From the NCBI GenBank assembly GCA_017521605.1, contig JAFXCD010000078.1, positions 1 to 42,707 of the forward strand: 42,707 bases of DNA, read 5' to 3'. The notes under the pieces were generated by a model. That model was not told the origin of the DNA and did no database searches. It saw only the letters and a program-made list of their open reading frames with translations. Shown here piece by piece: positions 1 to 9,357 of the stretch. A program made the translations under genes and the position numbers. Each line of letters starts with the position of its first letter. The stretch's first letter is position 1. The stretch comes from Lachnospiraceae bacterium. GTDB lineage: Bacteria > Bacillota > Clostridia > Lachnospirales > Lachnospiraceae.

Positions 1-109
1 AGTGGTAGGAGGGAAAAAACAATCCACAGTATCTCCAATAGTATAGCATACAGTCCTTGGAGAGGGACTATAAACACTACTACTTTATAATACGAGGAGA
101 GAAAGAAAA

Positions 110-1546
110 ATGGCAGACAACAAAAAGATGGTGGAAGCGATTACTTCCATGGATGTGGATTTTGCACAATGGTACACAGACGTTGTGAAAAAGGCAGAAT
201 TGATTGATTATACCAGTGTAAAGGGCTGTATGGTAATTAAGCCTGCAGGCTATGCGATCTGGGAGCTGATTCAGAAGCAGCTGGACGCTATGTTCAAGGA
301 AACAGGTGTAGAGAATGTATACTTACCTATGTTTATTCCTGAGTCCTTACTTCAGAAGGAAAAGGATCACGTAGAAGGTTTCGCACCTGAAGTAGCATGG
401 GTTACCCATGGGGGACTCAATCCTTTGCAGGAGAGAATGTGTGTAAGACCTACCTCTGAAACCCTGTTCTGTGATTTCTACAAGAATGACATCCAGTCCT
501 ACAGAGATTTACCCAAGGTTTATAACCAGTGGTGTTCCGTAGTACGTTGGGAAAAGGAAACCAGACCTTTCCTGCGTTCCAGAGAGTTCTTATGGCAGGA
601 AGGACATACTGCTCACGCAACCGCTGAGGATGCGGAAGCAAGAACCATTCAGATGTTGAATGTATACGCACAGTTCTGTGAGGAAGTGCTGGCTATCCCT
701 GTAGTAAAGGGTCAGAAGACCGATAAGGAGAAGTTTGCAGGTGCGGAAGCTACCTACACCATCGAAGCATTGATGCATGACGGTAAGGCATTGCAGTCCG
801 GTACCAGCCACAATTTCGGTGACGGCTTTGCGAAGGCATTTGGTATTCAGTTTACAGATAAGGATAATACTTTGAAATATGTACATCAGACCTCTTGGGG
901 TATGACCACCCGCTTAATCGGTGCCATCATCATGGTACATGGTGACAACGAAGGTTTGGTAATGCCTCCTAAGGTAGCCCCTGTACAGGTTTGCATCATT
1001 CCTATCCAGCAGAAGAAGGAAGGGGTATTGGATAAGGCATATGAACTGCGCGACCGATTGAAAGCTGACTTCCGTGTAAAGGTGGATGATACTGACAAGA
1101 CTCCCGGCTACAAGTTTGCTGAGGCAGAAATGCGTGGTTATCCCATCCGTGTAGAAATCGGTCCTAAGGACATTGAAGCAAATAAATGTGTGATTTGTCG
1201 CCGTGATACCAGAGAAAAGATTGAGGTTTCTTTGGACGAGCTGGAGGCAAAGGTGGCAGAACTTATGGAGACCATCCAGAAGGAAATGTTAGAGAGAGCA
1301 CGTGCACACAGAGAAGAGCATACCTACGTGGCAAAGGATTTTGCAGAGTTGGAAAAGGTATTTACCGAAAAGAGCGGCTTTGTAAAGGCTATGTGGTGTG
1401 GTGAACAGACCTGTGAAGATGTTATTAAGGAGAAGCTCAGCGTAACCAGCCGTTGTATGCCTTTCGAACAGGAAGAGCTTAGCGACACCTGCGTATGCTG
1501 TGGCGGAAAAGCAAAGAAGATGGTGTATTGGGGAAAGGCTTATTAA
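110..1546 (+). CDS. proS: Prolyl-tRNA synthetase, archaeal/eukaryotic-type (class II)
   Basis: Charges tRNA-Pro with proline in the cytosol. The 478-residue length and layout fit the short ProRS type found in archaea, eukaryotes and some Firmicutes: a class II catalytic core, an anticodon-binding domain, and a zinc-binding C-terminal domain, without the large editing insertion of the E. coli type. Seen directly: the class II stretch RPTSET near residue 113, a Cys pair C360/C363 (CVIC) and a C-terminal cluster C461/C463/C464 (CVCC), ending in WGKAY with a terminal Tyr as is usual for this type. The ATG follows a GAGGAGAG ribosome-binding site. No T-box leader is visible in the 109 bases available upstream, although the window begins there. 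Confidence 0.96.
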   Translation: MADNKKMVEAITSMDVDFAQWYTDVVKKAELIDYTSVKGCMVIKPAGYAIWELIQKQLDAMFKETGVENVYLPMFIPESLLQKEKDHVEGFAPEVAWVTHGGLNPLQERMCVRPTSETLFCDFYKNDIQSYRDLPKVYNQWCSVVRWEKETRPFLRSREFLWQEGHTAHATAEDAEARTIQMLNVYAQFCEEVLAIPVVKGQKTDKEKFAGAEATYTIEALMHDGKALQSGTSHNFGDGFAKAFGIQFTDKDNTLKYVHQTSWGMTTRLIGAIIMVHGDNEGLVMPPKVAPVQVCIIPIQQKKEGVLDKAYELRDRLKADFRVKVDDTDKTPGYKFAEAEMRGYPIRVEIGPKDIEANKCVICRRDTREKIEVSLDELEAKVAELMETIQKEMLERARAHREEHTYVAKDFAELEKVFTEKSGFVKAMWCGEQTCEDVIKEKLSVTSRCMPFEQEELSDTCVCCGGKAKKMVYWGKAY

Positions 1547-1547
1547 A

Positions 1548-1593
1548 AATCAAGCGACAATAAGTGCGAAGCACGGGCTGCTGAGTCGGGATT
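1548..1593 (+). other. Small nested stem-loop between proS and the exonuclease gene
   Basis: AATC (1548-1551) can pair with GATT (1590-1593) and CGAC (1555-1558) with GTCG (1584-1587), enclosing the perfect hairpin GTGC-GAA-GCAC (1564-1574). There is no T-tract, so it is not a typical terminator. It may be a short member of the palindromic intergenic elements seen elsewhere in the window; its function is unknown. Confidence 0.35.
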
Positions 1594-1612
1594 ACTAAAT
1601 TGAGGAACAACC

Positions 1613-2560
1613 ATGAACTATATTGTATTGGATTTGGAGTGGAATCAGGGCAATGCGGCAAAGGAACCGGAGAATCCGGAGCTTTCCTTTGAAATCATTG
1701 AGATTGGTGCCATAAAACTGAATGATGATTTTGAGCTGGTGGGGGAATTCAGCAAGCTGATTAAGCCGCAGGTTCACAAGGAAATGCACCATATCACCAG
1801 CAAGCTGATTCATATGCGCATTGAAGAACTGAAGCGTGGCGAACCCTTTGTAAAGGTGATGCAGGACTTTCTGGCATGGTGCGGTGAGGAGGAATATACC
1901 TTCTGTACCTGGGGGCCTTTGGATTTGACAGAGCTACAGCGCAATATGCGTTATTACAAGATGGAACCTTTGTCAGAGGGGCCCATAACCTTTTTGGATG
2001 TGCAGAAGCTGTTCAGTATTGCTTTTGAGGACAGAAAGGCAAGGCGTTCCCTGGAGTGGGCAGTGGACCATCTTGAGATAGAGAAGGACATCCCTTTTCA
2101 CAGGGCTTTTAGCGATGCTTACTATACTTCCAAGGTGTTGAGCCGGATTGAGAGGGATGTTTTTGAAAATGTGTCCTTTGATACCTATGTACCGCCGAAA
2201 AGCAGGGACAAGGAAATAAAAATCACCTTTGATACCTATCAGAAATATATTTCCAGAGAGTTTGCGGACAAGGTGGCCGCCTTTAAGGATAGGGAGGTCA
2301 GCTCCAGCAAATGTTATGTTTGTCACAAGAACTTACGAAAAAAGGTGAAGTGGTTTACTGCTAACGGTAAGAACTATTATTGCATTGCTTACTGTGAAAA
2401 GCATGGTTATCTGAAGGGAAAAGCCAGAGTCCGCAAGACGGATGATGGTGGTGTGTATATCGTAAAGACCACCAAATTTATCTCCGAGCAGGATATGGAG
2501 GATATCCTGCAAAAGAAAGAGCATGCTAAGAAAATGCGGAAAAAGAAAAATAAAAAGTAA
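1613..2560 (+). CDS. DEDDh-family 3'-5' exonuclease (DnaQ/KapD-like) with C-terminal Cys cluster
   Basis: Predicted 3'-5' exonuclease of the RNase T/DnaQ superfamily. The N-terminal domain carries the metal-binding set: D7 and E9 in VLDLEW (Exo I), D104 in GPLDLTEL (Exo II), and H163 with D168 in HRAFSD (Exo III, the DEDDh pattern). The last ~100 residues are not typical of the family: they hold CYVC followed by CIAYC, a Cys pattern like a zinc ribbon, and end in a run of Lys/Arg (KKMRKKKNKK). Distant bacterial relatives are annotated as KapD-like sporulation inhibitors; that role is not supported here. It lies 66 bases after proS and may be co-transcribed. The substrate (RNA or DNA) cannot be told from sequence. 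Confidence 0.88.
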   Translation: MNYIVLDLEWNQGNAAKEPENPELSFEIIEIGAIKLNDDFELVGEFSKLIKPQVHKEMHHITSKLIHMRIEELKRGEPFVKVMQDFLAWCGEEEYTFCTWGPLDLTELQRNMRYYKMEPLSEGPITFLDVQKLFSIAFEDRKARRSLEWAVDHLEIEKDIPFHRAFSDAYYTSKVLSRIERDVFENVSFDTYVPPKSRDKEIKITFDTYQKYISREFADKVAAFKDREVSSSKCYVCHKNLRKKVKWFTANGKNYYCIAYCEKHGYLKGKARVRKTDDGGVYIVKTTKFISEQDMEDILQKKEHAKKMRKKKNKK

Positions 2561-2566
2561 CAAAAA

Positions 2567-2593
2567 AACAAGGTGGCCTAGCGCCGCCTTGTT
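2567..2593. terminator. Bidirectional terminator between the exonuclease and D,D-carboxypeptidase genes
   Basis: AACAAGG (2567-2573) pairs with CCTTGTT (2587-2593), with an inner GGC/GCC pair. A T-rich tract follows on the plus strand and a run of seven T on the minus strand. The two convergent genes end here, and the minus-strand stop codon lies inside the hairpin. Confidence 0.8.
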
Positions 2594-4146
2594 CTTCTTT
2601 GTCTTCTTTTTGCGTCTGCAATTTGTTGTCTGCGCTTTTGTTGCAAGTCTATGGAGATATTCTGACGCTTGTAGCGTGTGCTGCGTCCCCGTCTTTTTCT
2701 GACCCACATATCCCGGCTGCTGCGGGAGGGGTTGATCTGATAATTACGCAGGAATAAGAGGATGACACCCAATACAGCAAGACAGCCTGCAACAATTCCT
2801 AAGAAGATAAAAATCTTTTTCAAATTGATGAAGAAAAAGGAAGGTTCTTTTTCTTCTTTGGTAGTGTCGGTCTGTGGTTTGGAAACTGTGTCGGCAGAGG
2901 AATCTGTTTCACCGTCACCGTCTGCCATTTCGAAATCGTATCCTTCGTCATCTGCCATGGTGAAGTCAATGGAAGCTTCTCCCACAACAGCATCATAGTA
3001 CTTGTAAGTAAGCTTTGCGGCTTCCTTCTTGCCGGTCCCCTCATAACTGATGGTAGCTGTGGCTTCTGCAAAAGCAGCATTCTTGGGCAAGATAATATAG
3101 TCCGCCTCGTTTAGTGCAAGTAAGCTTTCGGAGCTGCCGAATATATCATTGCTGCCGGAGTAGGAATTACCGGTGCTTAGGTTGTATTTGGTTTCGTTGT
3201 CGGCAATATTGTGTTTGTCAAAATTGTTAAAGCCGTATTCGAAAAGGGCTATGGTATCCTCATACTGATAAGGAGATTCATCCTTAAATACCACGCAAAT
3301 CAGTTTCATACCGTTTCGCTCTGCGCAGGATACCAAGCAGCTTCTGGCAGCATTGGTATAGCCTGTCTTACAGCCCACCAAACCTTCATAGGCATATTGC
3401 TTGCCGGGAATCAGAAGCATCATATTGTTTTCCCAGATTTCGTGGGGCTGTGTATCCGTAGGATAAAGATGAAGCTGTTTCATCTGGGTCATCTGGCAGA
3501 GGATATCATTTTCAAAGAAAGCACGTCCGATCATAGCCATGTCGTAAACGGTGGTCACATGCTCTTCGTTAGGAAGACCGTTAGGGTTTACAAAATTGCT
3601 GTTTAAGCAGCCCAGTTCTTTGGCTCTTTCATTCATAATGGGGGCGAAGGCCTCCCAGCTGTCGCCGGCAATATGTTCTGCCACACCGAAGGACACCTCG
3701 TTGGCAGAGCGGATTAATATGGCCTTTAAACAATCCTCCATGGGAAGCTGCTCATCCGCATCGATACCAATGTGGTTGCTGCCCGGGTCGATATCGTGAG
3801 TGGCCTTATAAGAAAAGGTGACCATCTCGTCCAGGGAGCATCGTTCCATGGCGATGAGAGTGGTCAATATCTTGGTGGTACTGGCGGGATAATGCTTGGC
3901 GTGTATATTCTTGGAATATAGGATGACACCCGTATCCGCATCCATCAAAATAGCGGATTCTGCACTGACAATAGGGCCCGCCGGCCAGTTTTTCCATTGG
4001 TTGGATTCTACTTCCATGGCTTGATTGGCAGCGATGCGGTCCTCTATTTCCGTAGCCTGTACGGGCATGGTTTGCAGTAAAACCGTGAGCCCTAATGCAT
4101 ATGTGATTCCTCGAAGGGAGGATTTGAAAAACCTTTTAAAAATCAT
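2578..4146 (-). CDS. D-alanyl-D-alanine carboxypeptidase (S11 family, PBP5/DacF-like) with C-terminal membrane anchor
   Basis: Trims the terminal D-Ala from peptidoglycan pentapeptides outside the membrane. The three penicillin-binding signatures are present in order: STTK at 89-92 (acylated Ser89), SAN at 147-149 and KTG at 260-262. Residues 1-31 form a signal peptide. At 522 residues it is longer than most members. Instead of ending in an amphipathic helix it has a low-complexity acidic linker, a transmembrane helix at about 443-466 and a 55-residue tail very rich in Arg/Lys (from NYQIN to RTRRR), which would be cytoplasmic by the positive-inside rule. A single gene convergent with the exonuclease gene. 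Family call is firm; the symbol (dacF or dacA type) is not. Confidence 0.93.
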   Translation of the reverse strand: MIFKRFFKSSLRGITYALGLTVLLQTMPVQATEIEDRIAANQAMEVESNQWKNWPAGPIVSAESAILMDADTGVILYSKNIHAKHYPASTTKILTTLIAMERCSLDEMVTFSYKATHDIDPGSNHIGIDADEQLPMEDCLKAILIRSANEVSFGVAEHIAGDSWEAFAPIMNERAKELGCLNSNFVNPNGLPNEEHVTTVYDMAMIGRAFFENDILCQMTQMKQLHLYPTDTQPHEIWENNMMLLIPGKQYAYEGLVGCKTGYTNAARSCLVSCAERNGMKLICVVFKDESPYQYEDTIALFEYGFNNFDKHNIADNETKYNLSTGNSYSGSNDIFGSSESLLALNEADYIILPKNAAFAEATATISYEGTGKKEAAKLTYKYYDAVVGEASIDFTMADDEGYDFEMADGDGETDSSADTVSKPQTDTTKEEKEPSFFFINLKKIFIFLGIVAGCLAVLGVILLFLRNYQINPSRSSRDMWVRKRRGRSTRYKRQNISIDLQQKRRQQIADAKRRQRRTRRR

Positions 4147-4348
4147 AAATAATACCTTTCATAAAACATTCTAATCCTTATCATACACTATTTATGAAAA
4201 AAACGAAATAATTTGCGAAAAATTTAATAAAGTTTTAGAGATTGTAGCTTTTCAAACAGGGGGAAATAAGGTAAGATTATCCATGAAAGAAGAATGAAAA
4301 AATGTATGTCATACTGCGATAGATGGCAGAATATAAGGAGAATAGATT

Positions 4349-4993
4349 ATGCGTTTACGAAATGTTGCAGGCTCTCGCGAAGCAATCGCGGAAAGTGCTT
4401 ACGTTGTGCCTGAGGAAGTAATGTTTGAAAAGCCCGGAAAATGGGCAGAAATTTTTGGGAATAACAATCCTATCCATATTGAAATCGGTATGGGAAAGGG
4501 ACAGTTTATACATGCTTTGGCAAAGAAGAACCCACAGATTAATTATGTGGGTGTGGAGAAATACTCCAGTGTACTGATTCGTGCCATTCAGAAGATGGAG
4601 CAGGAGGAACTTCCCAATCTGAAGTTTTTGCGTATGGATGCGGAGGATGTGGATAAGGTGTTCGGTACCGGTGAAGTGGACAAGATATACTTAAACTTTT
4701 CGGACCCCTGGCCTAAGGACCGTCATGCCAAGCGCAGACTTCCTTCCAGAGAGTTCCTGGCCCGCTATGATAAGATTTTGAAGAAGGATTGCAAGCTGGA
4801 GTTTAAGACGGACAATCGTGATTTGTTTGATTTTGCGGTAGAGGAACTGGAACCCGCCGGTTGGAAGGCAGAGGTTATTACTTATGATTTACATGCGGAT
4901 GCCAAGTTGGTGGAAGGCAATATTATGACCGAGTACGAGGAAAAGTTTTCCTCCATGGGCAACCCTATTTGTAAATATATCATTTTTAGGTAA
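4349..4993 (+). CDS. trmB: tRNA (guanine-N7-)-methyltransferase
   Basis: Makes m7G46 in the variable loop of tRNA using S-adenosylmethionine. The SAM-binding glycine motif GMGKG follows HIEIG near residue 50, and the family signature FSDPWPKDRHAKRRL is intact. The 214-residue length is normal. The ATG is preceded by AAGGAG. The stop codon overlaps a possible upstream ATG of the following thioredoxin frame, and the real thioredoxin start lies 36 bases on, so the two genes are probably one transcript. Confidence 0.96.
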   Translation: MRLRNVAGSREAIAESAYVVPEEVMFEKPGKWAEIFGNNNPIHIEIGMGKGQFIHALAKKNPQINYVGVEKYSSVLIRAIQKMEQEELPNLKFLRMDAEDVDKVFGTGEVDKIYLNFSDPWPKDRHAKRRLPSREFLARYDKILKKDCKLEFKTDNRDLFDFAVEELEPAGWKAEVITYDLHADAKLVEGNIMTEYEEKFSSMGNPICKYIIFR

Positions 4994-5028
4994 TGCTAAG
5001 TTTATTAACAGAAAGGAAGGATATGATT

Positions 5029-5343
5029 ATGATTTTTGATTCAACAAATTTTCAGAGTGAGGTATTGGAGTCAGAGTTACCTGTATTGGTAGATTTCTTT
5101 GCAGCATGGTGCGGTCCCTGCCGTATGATGGCACCTCTGGTAGAGAAGATGGCAGAGAAATATGAAGGAAAGATGAAAATCGGCAAGCTGGATGTGGAAG
5201 ATTCCATGGATATTGCACAGAAGTATCGAGTGATGAATATTCCCACATTTATCTTTTTTAAGAACGGAGAAGCAGTGGAAACTCACGTGGGAGGTATGTC
5301 TGCCGCTGAATTGGAAGCGAAGATTCAGCAGTATATGGCGTAA
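5029..5343 (+). CDS. trxA: Thioredoxin
   Basis: Small cytosolic disulfide reductase, normally kept reduced by thioredoxin reductase. The active site WCGPC is at residues 27-31 from the chosen start, and the cis-proline loop NIPTF is present further on. The start is the ATG at 5029: AGGAAGG ends 8 bases before it, giving the usual 104 residues. An ATG at 5023 and a longer frame from 4993 are also open, but the first is too close to the ribosome-binding site and the second has none. It follows trmB closely. No thioredoxin reductase gene is in the window. Confidence 0.94.
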   Translation: MIFDSTNFQSEVLESELPVLVDFFAAWCGPCRMMAPLVEKMAEKYEGKMKIGKLDVEDSMDIAQKYRVMNIPTFIFFKNGEAVETHVGGMSAAELEAKIQQYMA

Positions 5344-5390
5344 GTTTAGAAATCTTTTAGATATGTGTACGGGATTTCACATTTATTCTA

Positions 5391-5419
5391 TTGATTCTGT
5401 CTTAAAAAATGGTTAAAAT
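5391..5419 (+). promoter_or_regulatory. Predicted sigma-A promoter of ftsH
   Basis: TTGATT (5391-5396), a 17-base spacer, and TAAAAT (5414-5419), 47 bases before the ftsH start. Confidence 0.55.
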
Positions 5420-5465
5420 GGTAAGTATCTTGTGAAAAACAATACTTATTATAAGGAGTTTATAG

Positions 5466-7598
5466 ATGGAGAACCAAAACAACAAAGGAAACGGAAATAA
5501 TCCGAATCAAAATCAGAAGCGCCCCAGCCCTATGATGATACTTTTGACCGTGCTGATTACCATATTGATGATTTCAGCATGTTGGTCCATGTTTTCAGGT
5601 GGTGCGGGAAGCGAGGAAGAGGTGACCTACAGCCGGTTTATTTCAGAGCTGGAAGCAGAACGGATAGATGCCATTGAAATTACAAGCGGTAATGTAAAGT
5701 ACAAGCTGAAGGAGGAGTTTGATAAGAAGTCTTCAAATCCCTACAGCTATTTTGGTAAAAGTTCTAAAATATATACTACGTTACTGATAGAGGACCATAC
5801 TACGGTAACACAGCGTGCCATTGCCCATGGTGTGGAAATCAAGGGTGTATCCAGCGGCACGGGAGATATGATTATCAATGTGTTGCTGACAGTTATATTG
5901 CCTCTGATTCTGATGTGGATTTTGTTAGGCTTTTTGTTCCGTAAAATGGGCGGCGGTGGAGGTCCCATGGGCGTGGGCAAGAGCAATGCCAAGGTATATG
6001 TACAAAAGGAAACCGGTGTGACCTTTAAGGATGTGGCAGGTGAAGATGAAGCGAAAGAATCTCTTCAGGAGGTAGTGGATTTTCTGCACAATCCCGGCAA
6101 ATATTCCAAGATTGGTGCGAAATTGCCCAAGGGTGCTTTGCTGGTAGGACCTCCCGGTACCGGTAAGACTTTGTTGGCAAAGGCAGTAGCAGGCGAGGCA
6201 CATGTACCTTTCTTCTCACTGACCGGTTCAGACTTTATCGAGCTGTATGTTGGTGTGGGTGCCAGCCGTGTAAGAGATTTGTTTAAGGAAGCGGCGAAGA
6301 ATGCGCCTTGTATTGTATTTATCGATGAGATTGATGCCATCGGACGAAGCCGTGATTCCAAGTATGGCGGCGGCAATGAAGAACGAGAACAGACCTTGAA
6401 TCAGCTGTTGTCCGAAATGGATGGTTTTGACAGTTCCAAGGGTGTATTGATTCTGGCGGCTACCAACCGTCCGGAGATATTGGATAAGGCACTGCTCAGA
6501 CCCGGTCGTTTCGACAGAAGAATCATTGTGGATAAGCCTGACTTAAAAGGTCGAGTAGAGATATTAAAGGTGCATGCCAAGGATGTGAAGATGGACGAAA
6601 CCGTGGATTTGGAAGAAATTGCATTGGCAACCAGTGGCGCGGTGGGTTCCGATTTGGCGAATATGATAAACGAAGCTGCTATTAACGCAGTTAAGGAAAA
6701 GCGCGAATTTGTAAGCCAGCAGGATTTGTTTGTGGCAGTGGAGCAGGTGTTGGTAGGTAAGGAAAAGAAGGACCGTATTATGAGTAAGGAAGAACGCCGT
6801 ATCGTTTCTTATCATGAGGTAGGTCACGCATTGGTAAGTGCTTTGCAGAAGAATTCCGAGCCGGTGCAGAAGATTACCATCGTACCTCGTACCATGGGTG
6901 CTTTGGGTTATGTAATGCATGTGCCGGAAGAGGAGAAATACCTGAATACAGAGGCAGAGCTTCGTGATATGTTGGTAGGATTGCTGGCAGGCCGTGCAGC
7001 GGAGGAAATCGTATTTGATACGGTGACCACCGGTGCTTCCAATGATATTGAAAAGGCTACCAATATTGCCAAGGCCATGATTACCCAGTACGGTATGAGT
7101 AAGAAGTTCGGACTCATTGGTCTGGCGACTGTAGAAAGCCGTTATCTGGATGGTTCGGCTCATTTGAATTGCAGTGATGCTACGGCGGCTGAGATTGATA
7201 CGGAAGTGGTGAACCTGCTGAAGGAGAGCTACGATAAGGCATTAGAGCTTTTACGTGAAAACAGAGAGCTGATGGATAAGCTGGCAGAGTTCCTGATTGA
7301 GAAGGAAACCATCACCGGCAAAGAGTTTATGCAGATTTTCCGCAAGGAAAAGGGATTGCCTGAACCGGAAGAAAAGAAAGAGGAAGGCAGGACTGAGCAG
7401 GCGGAGAAGCCGGAAGAACCCACGGTGGATGTGGCAGTTACGGATGAAAGCAAGACGGTGGAAGAACAGAAGGAAGATGTTGCTGAGGCAGCTTCTGAAG
7501 AAACCACAGAGGAGCCGGGACAGGAGGAACCACCTCAGACCGACGATACTTCTAAGGGTGGAAGTGTAGGACGCTTTTCTAACGGAAGATTGGATTAA
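5466..7598 (+). CDS. ftsH: ATP-dependent zinc metalloprotease FtsH
   Basis: Membrane-anchored AAA+ protease that degrades misfolded membrane proteins and regulatory factors as a hexamer. Two membrane segments (about 23-43 and 139-160) flank an extracytoplasmic domain. Then come the AAA domain with Walker A GPPGTGKT (228-235), Walker B FIDEIDA and the arginine-containing second region of homology, and the M41 protease domain with zinc motif HEVGH (450-454). The last ~100 residues (from about 610) are a Glu/Pro-rich, low-complexity acidic tail, longer than in many relatives, which makes the protein 710 residues. It has its own promoter and terminator, so it appears monocistronic. Confidence 0.97.
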   Translation: MENQNNKGNGNNPNQNQKRPSPMMILLTVLITILMISACWSMFSGGAGSEEEVTYSRFISELEAERIDAIEITSGNVKYKLKEEFDKKSSNPYSYFGKSSKIYTTLLIEDHTTVTQRAIAHGVEIKGVSSGTGDMIINVLLTVILPLILMWILLGFLFRKMGGGGGPMGVGKSNAKVYVQKETGVTFKDVAGEDEAKESLQEVVDFLHNPGKYSKIGAKLPKGALLVGPPGTGKTLLAKAVAGEAHVPFFSLTGSDFIELYVGVGASRVRDLFKEAAKNAPCIVFIDEIDAIGRSRDSKYGGGNEEREQTLNQLLSEMDGFDSSKGVLILAATNRPEILDKALLRPGRFDRRIIVDKPDLKGRVEILKVHAKDVKMDETVDLEEIALATSGAVGSDLANMINEAAINAVKEKREFVSQQDLFVAVEQVLVGKEKKDRIMSKEERRIVSYHEVGHALVSALQKNSEPVQKITIVPRTMGALGYVMHVPEEEKYLNTEAELRDMLVGLLAGRAAEEIVFDTVTTGASNDIEKATNIAKAMITQYGMSKKFGLIGLATVESRYLDGSAHLNCSDATAAEIDTEVVNLLKESYDKALELLRENRELMDKLAEFLIEKETITGKEFMQIFRKEKGLPEPEEKKEEGRTEQAEKPEEPTVDVAVTDESKTVEEQKEDVAEAASEETTEEPGQEEPPQTDDTSKGGSVGRFSNGRLD

Positions 7599-7624
7599 AA
7601 TAATGCTGAATATTAAAAGAGATT

Positions 7625-7660
7625 TGCCTGTAAGACCCGGATGGATTTTGCAGGCATTTT
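7625..7660 (+). terminator. Terminator of ftsH
   Basis: TGCCTG (7625-7630) pairs with CAGGCA (7651-7656), extended inward by weaker pairs, followed by TTTTCTTCTTTT. Confidence 0.65.
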
Positions 7661-7686
7661 CTTCTTTTGTAGAGTGGAATAGAAAG

Positions 7687-7715
7687 TTGCGAAGTTAGTA
7701 GGATTGTGCTACACT
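7687..7715 (+). promoter_or_regulatory. Predicted sigma-A promoter of the membrane glycosyltransferase gene
   Basis: TTGCGA (7687-7692), a 17-base spacer, and TACACT (7710-7715), 63 bases before the chosen start. Confidence 0.5.
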
Positions 7716-7778
7716 TTATGTGGCAACATAATGAAGTTGCGGAGAAGATAATATTCAATATTGATGGAGAGGACAAAG

Positions 7779-9356
7779 ATGAAAAGAACAGAAAAAATAT
7801 TCCTATTTTTGGTGAGCGCATTGTTAGTGTGCAGCGTCATCATCAGCAGTATTTTGGCATATACAGGATGTCGCTATTCTTATTACTCTACGGTGAAGGA
7901 CAGTTGGACGCCGATGATTCTTATGAATGATCCCGTACTTATGCATGTGCTGTTTGCTTTGGGTGCAGGAATATTTTTTTGCCTGTCTGATTGGTGGATG
8001 CGTAAAAAGTTGAGTGCCGAAACGCAGGAAAGGCTGGCAGTAGTGGTATTGGTTTTGTCCGCATTGGCAATCTTTATCGTAGGTACTGTATTTGTGCAGA
8101 TGAATCCCTACTATCCGGCAGGGGACCAGTTAAATACCACGGCAGGATCCTATTATTGCCTTAACGGGAATTATATGATGCTGACAAAAGGAGGATACAT
8201 CGGTCTTTACGAGCAACAGAAAGGATTTATGTTCTTGTATGAGATTCTCTTTTTGATTTTCGGAGATTTTTGTTACAAGGTGGCAGGCGAGTTTCATGTG
8301 ATATTCGCAGTGATGACATTATATTTTGGCTATGCTTTTATTAAGATTCATTTTGAAAGACCATCCTGCCGTATGATATATTCCATACTGATGGCGATTT
8401 GTTTTCCATTTTTGATTTTCTTGCCATATATTTACGGAGATATTCCTTCCATCTGTTTTTGCACCATACTGTTTTGGGCTTTATCCAAGTATGCGGTTGC
8501 TTTCAAGAAAAGATATATTGTAGTAGGAGCAGTGGTGTCGGCTTTGGCGCTTATGTGTCGTATGAACACCTGGATTGTACTGATTGCGGTAGCCATCGGA
8601 TTGGTGCTTTTGGCGATACAGAAAAAAACTTATCGACCTCTAATTGCTGCTTTGTGTATTCTATTGTCGGCAGCAGGTGCCATTAAGGCAGTGAATATAA
8701 TGTATGAGTTGCGTTCCGGTTATGAAAGCGGTGTGGGAATTCCCAGTGTGTTGTGGATTGCCATGGGACTGCAGGAGACCAATGGAGAAGCTGGTGTATA
8801 CAACAGATATCAGCAGGGCGTATTTGAGAGTCACGATTTCGACAGAGAGATTTCCGCACAAATAGGAAAGGACTATATTGCGGTAAGACTACAGGAGTTT
8901 AAGGACAATCCTGCTATGGCCAAGGATTTCTTCTGGAAGAAGATGAGCAGCCAATGGACGGAACCCTTATTTGAAAGTATCATAGCCACCAGTACCTTTA
9001 AAGAGGATAGAGTGGTACCGGGATGGATTCAGAATTTATACCATGGCCCGGCCAGGGATATCGCCTGGAAGATGGCCAATTATTACCAAAGCTTTGTTTA
9101 TGTGGCCTTCTGTTTGTTTACTTTGGGAGCTCTGATTGGTATCAGAAAGGATAAGTTCTGCAGCACCAAGTGGATTCCTCTGATAGCCATAGTGGGAGGT
9201 TTTCTGTTTTGCCTTATGTGGGAGAATCAATGCAGATATTGTCTGCCTTACTATATGTTTATACTGATGTATGTGCCCCAGGGATTTATTCAAGTAGAAA
9301 TGTGGGTTAAAGCAGTAATAAAGAACCGAAAAAAGAAAGCGTTACAGCAGGCGTAA
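7779..9356 (+). CDS. Polytopic membrane protein, GT-C fold glycosyltransferase-like (family 39 type)
   Basis: A 525-residue integral membrane protein with about 11-12 hydrophobic segments. The pattern resembles GT-C glycosyltransferases of the PMT/ArnT type, which move sugars from polyprenyl phosphate carriers on the outer face of the membrane: an acidic residue early in a large outside loop (PAGDQLN), many short loops, and a C-terminal stretch ending with [11 protein letters not shown]. No single catalytic motif is decisive, and donor and acceptor are unknown. The start is ATG 7779, with GGAGAGG ending six bases before it; a TTG at 7761 and ATG at 7764 are open but poorly placed. The stop is one base before the uvrC ATG, so translation is probably coupled. 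Confidence 0.72.
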   Translation: MKRTEKIFLFLVSALLVCSVIISSILAYTGCRYSYYSTVKDSWTPMILMNDPVLMHVLFALGAGIFFCLSDWWMRKKLSAETQERLAVVVLVLSALAIFIVGTVFVQMNPYYPAGDQLNTTAGSYYCLNGNYMMLTKGGYIGLYEQQKGFMFLYEILFLIFGDFCYKVAGEFHVIFAVMTLYFGYAFIKIHFERPSCRMIYSILMAICFPFLIFLPYIYGDIPSICFCTILFWALSKYAVAFKKRYIVVGAVVSALALMCRMNTWIVLIAVAIGLVLLAIQKKTYRPLIAALCILLSAAGAIKAVNIMYELRSGYESGVGIPSVLWIAMGLQETNGEAGVYNRYQQGVFESHDFDREISAQIGKDYIAVRLQEFKDNPAMAKDFFWKKMSSQWTEPLFESIIATSTFKEDRVVPGWIQNLYHGPARDIAWKMANYYQSFVYVAFCLFTLGALIGIRKDKFCSTKWIPLIAIVGGFLFCLMWENQCRYCLPYYMFILMYVPQGFIQVEMWVKAVIKNRKKKALQQA

Positions 9357-9357
9357 A

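Noticed and set aside
1-109. Possible T-box riboswitch leader for proS
   Set aside because: No conserved T-box bulge sequence and no terminator/antiterminator pair is visible; only a short AGTCC/GGACT stem is present, and the upstream part is outside the window.
3211-3606. 131-codon open frame on the plus strand
   Set aside because: It lies antisense within the D,D-carboxypeptidase gene, has no ribosome-binding site and no recognisable protein pattern.
6564-7163. 199-codon open frame on the minus strand
   Set aside because: Antisense to the ftsH protease domain, with no ribosome-binding site and low-complexity composition.
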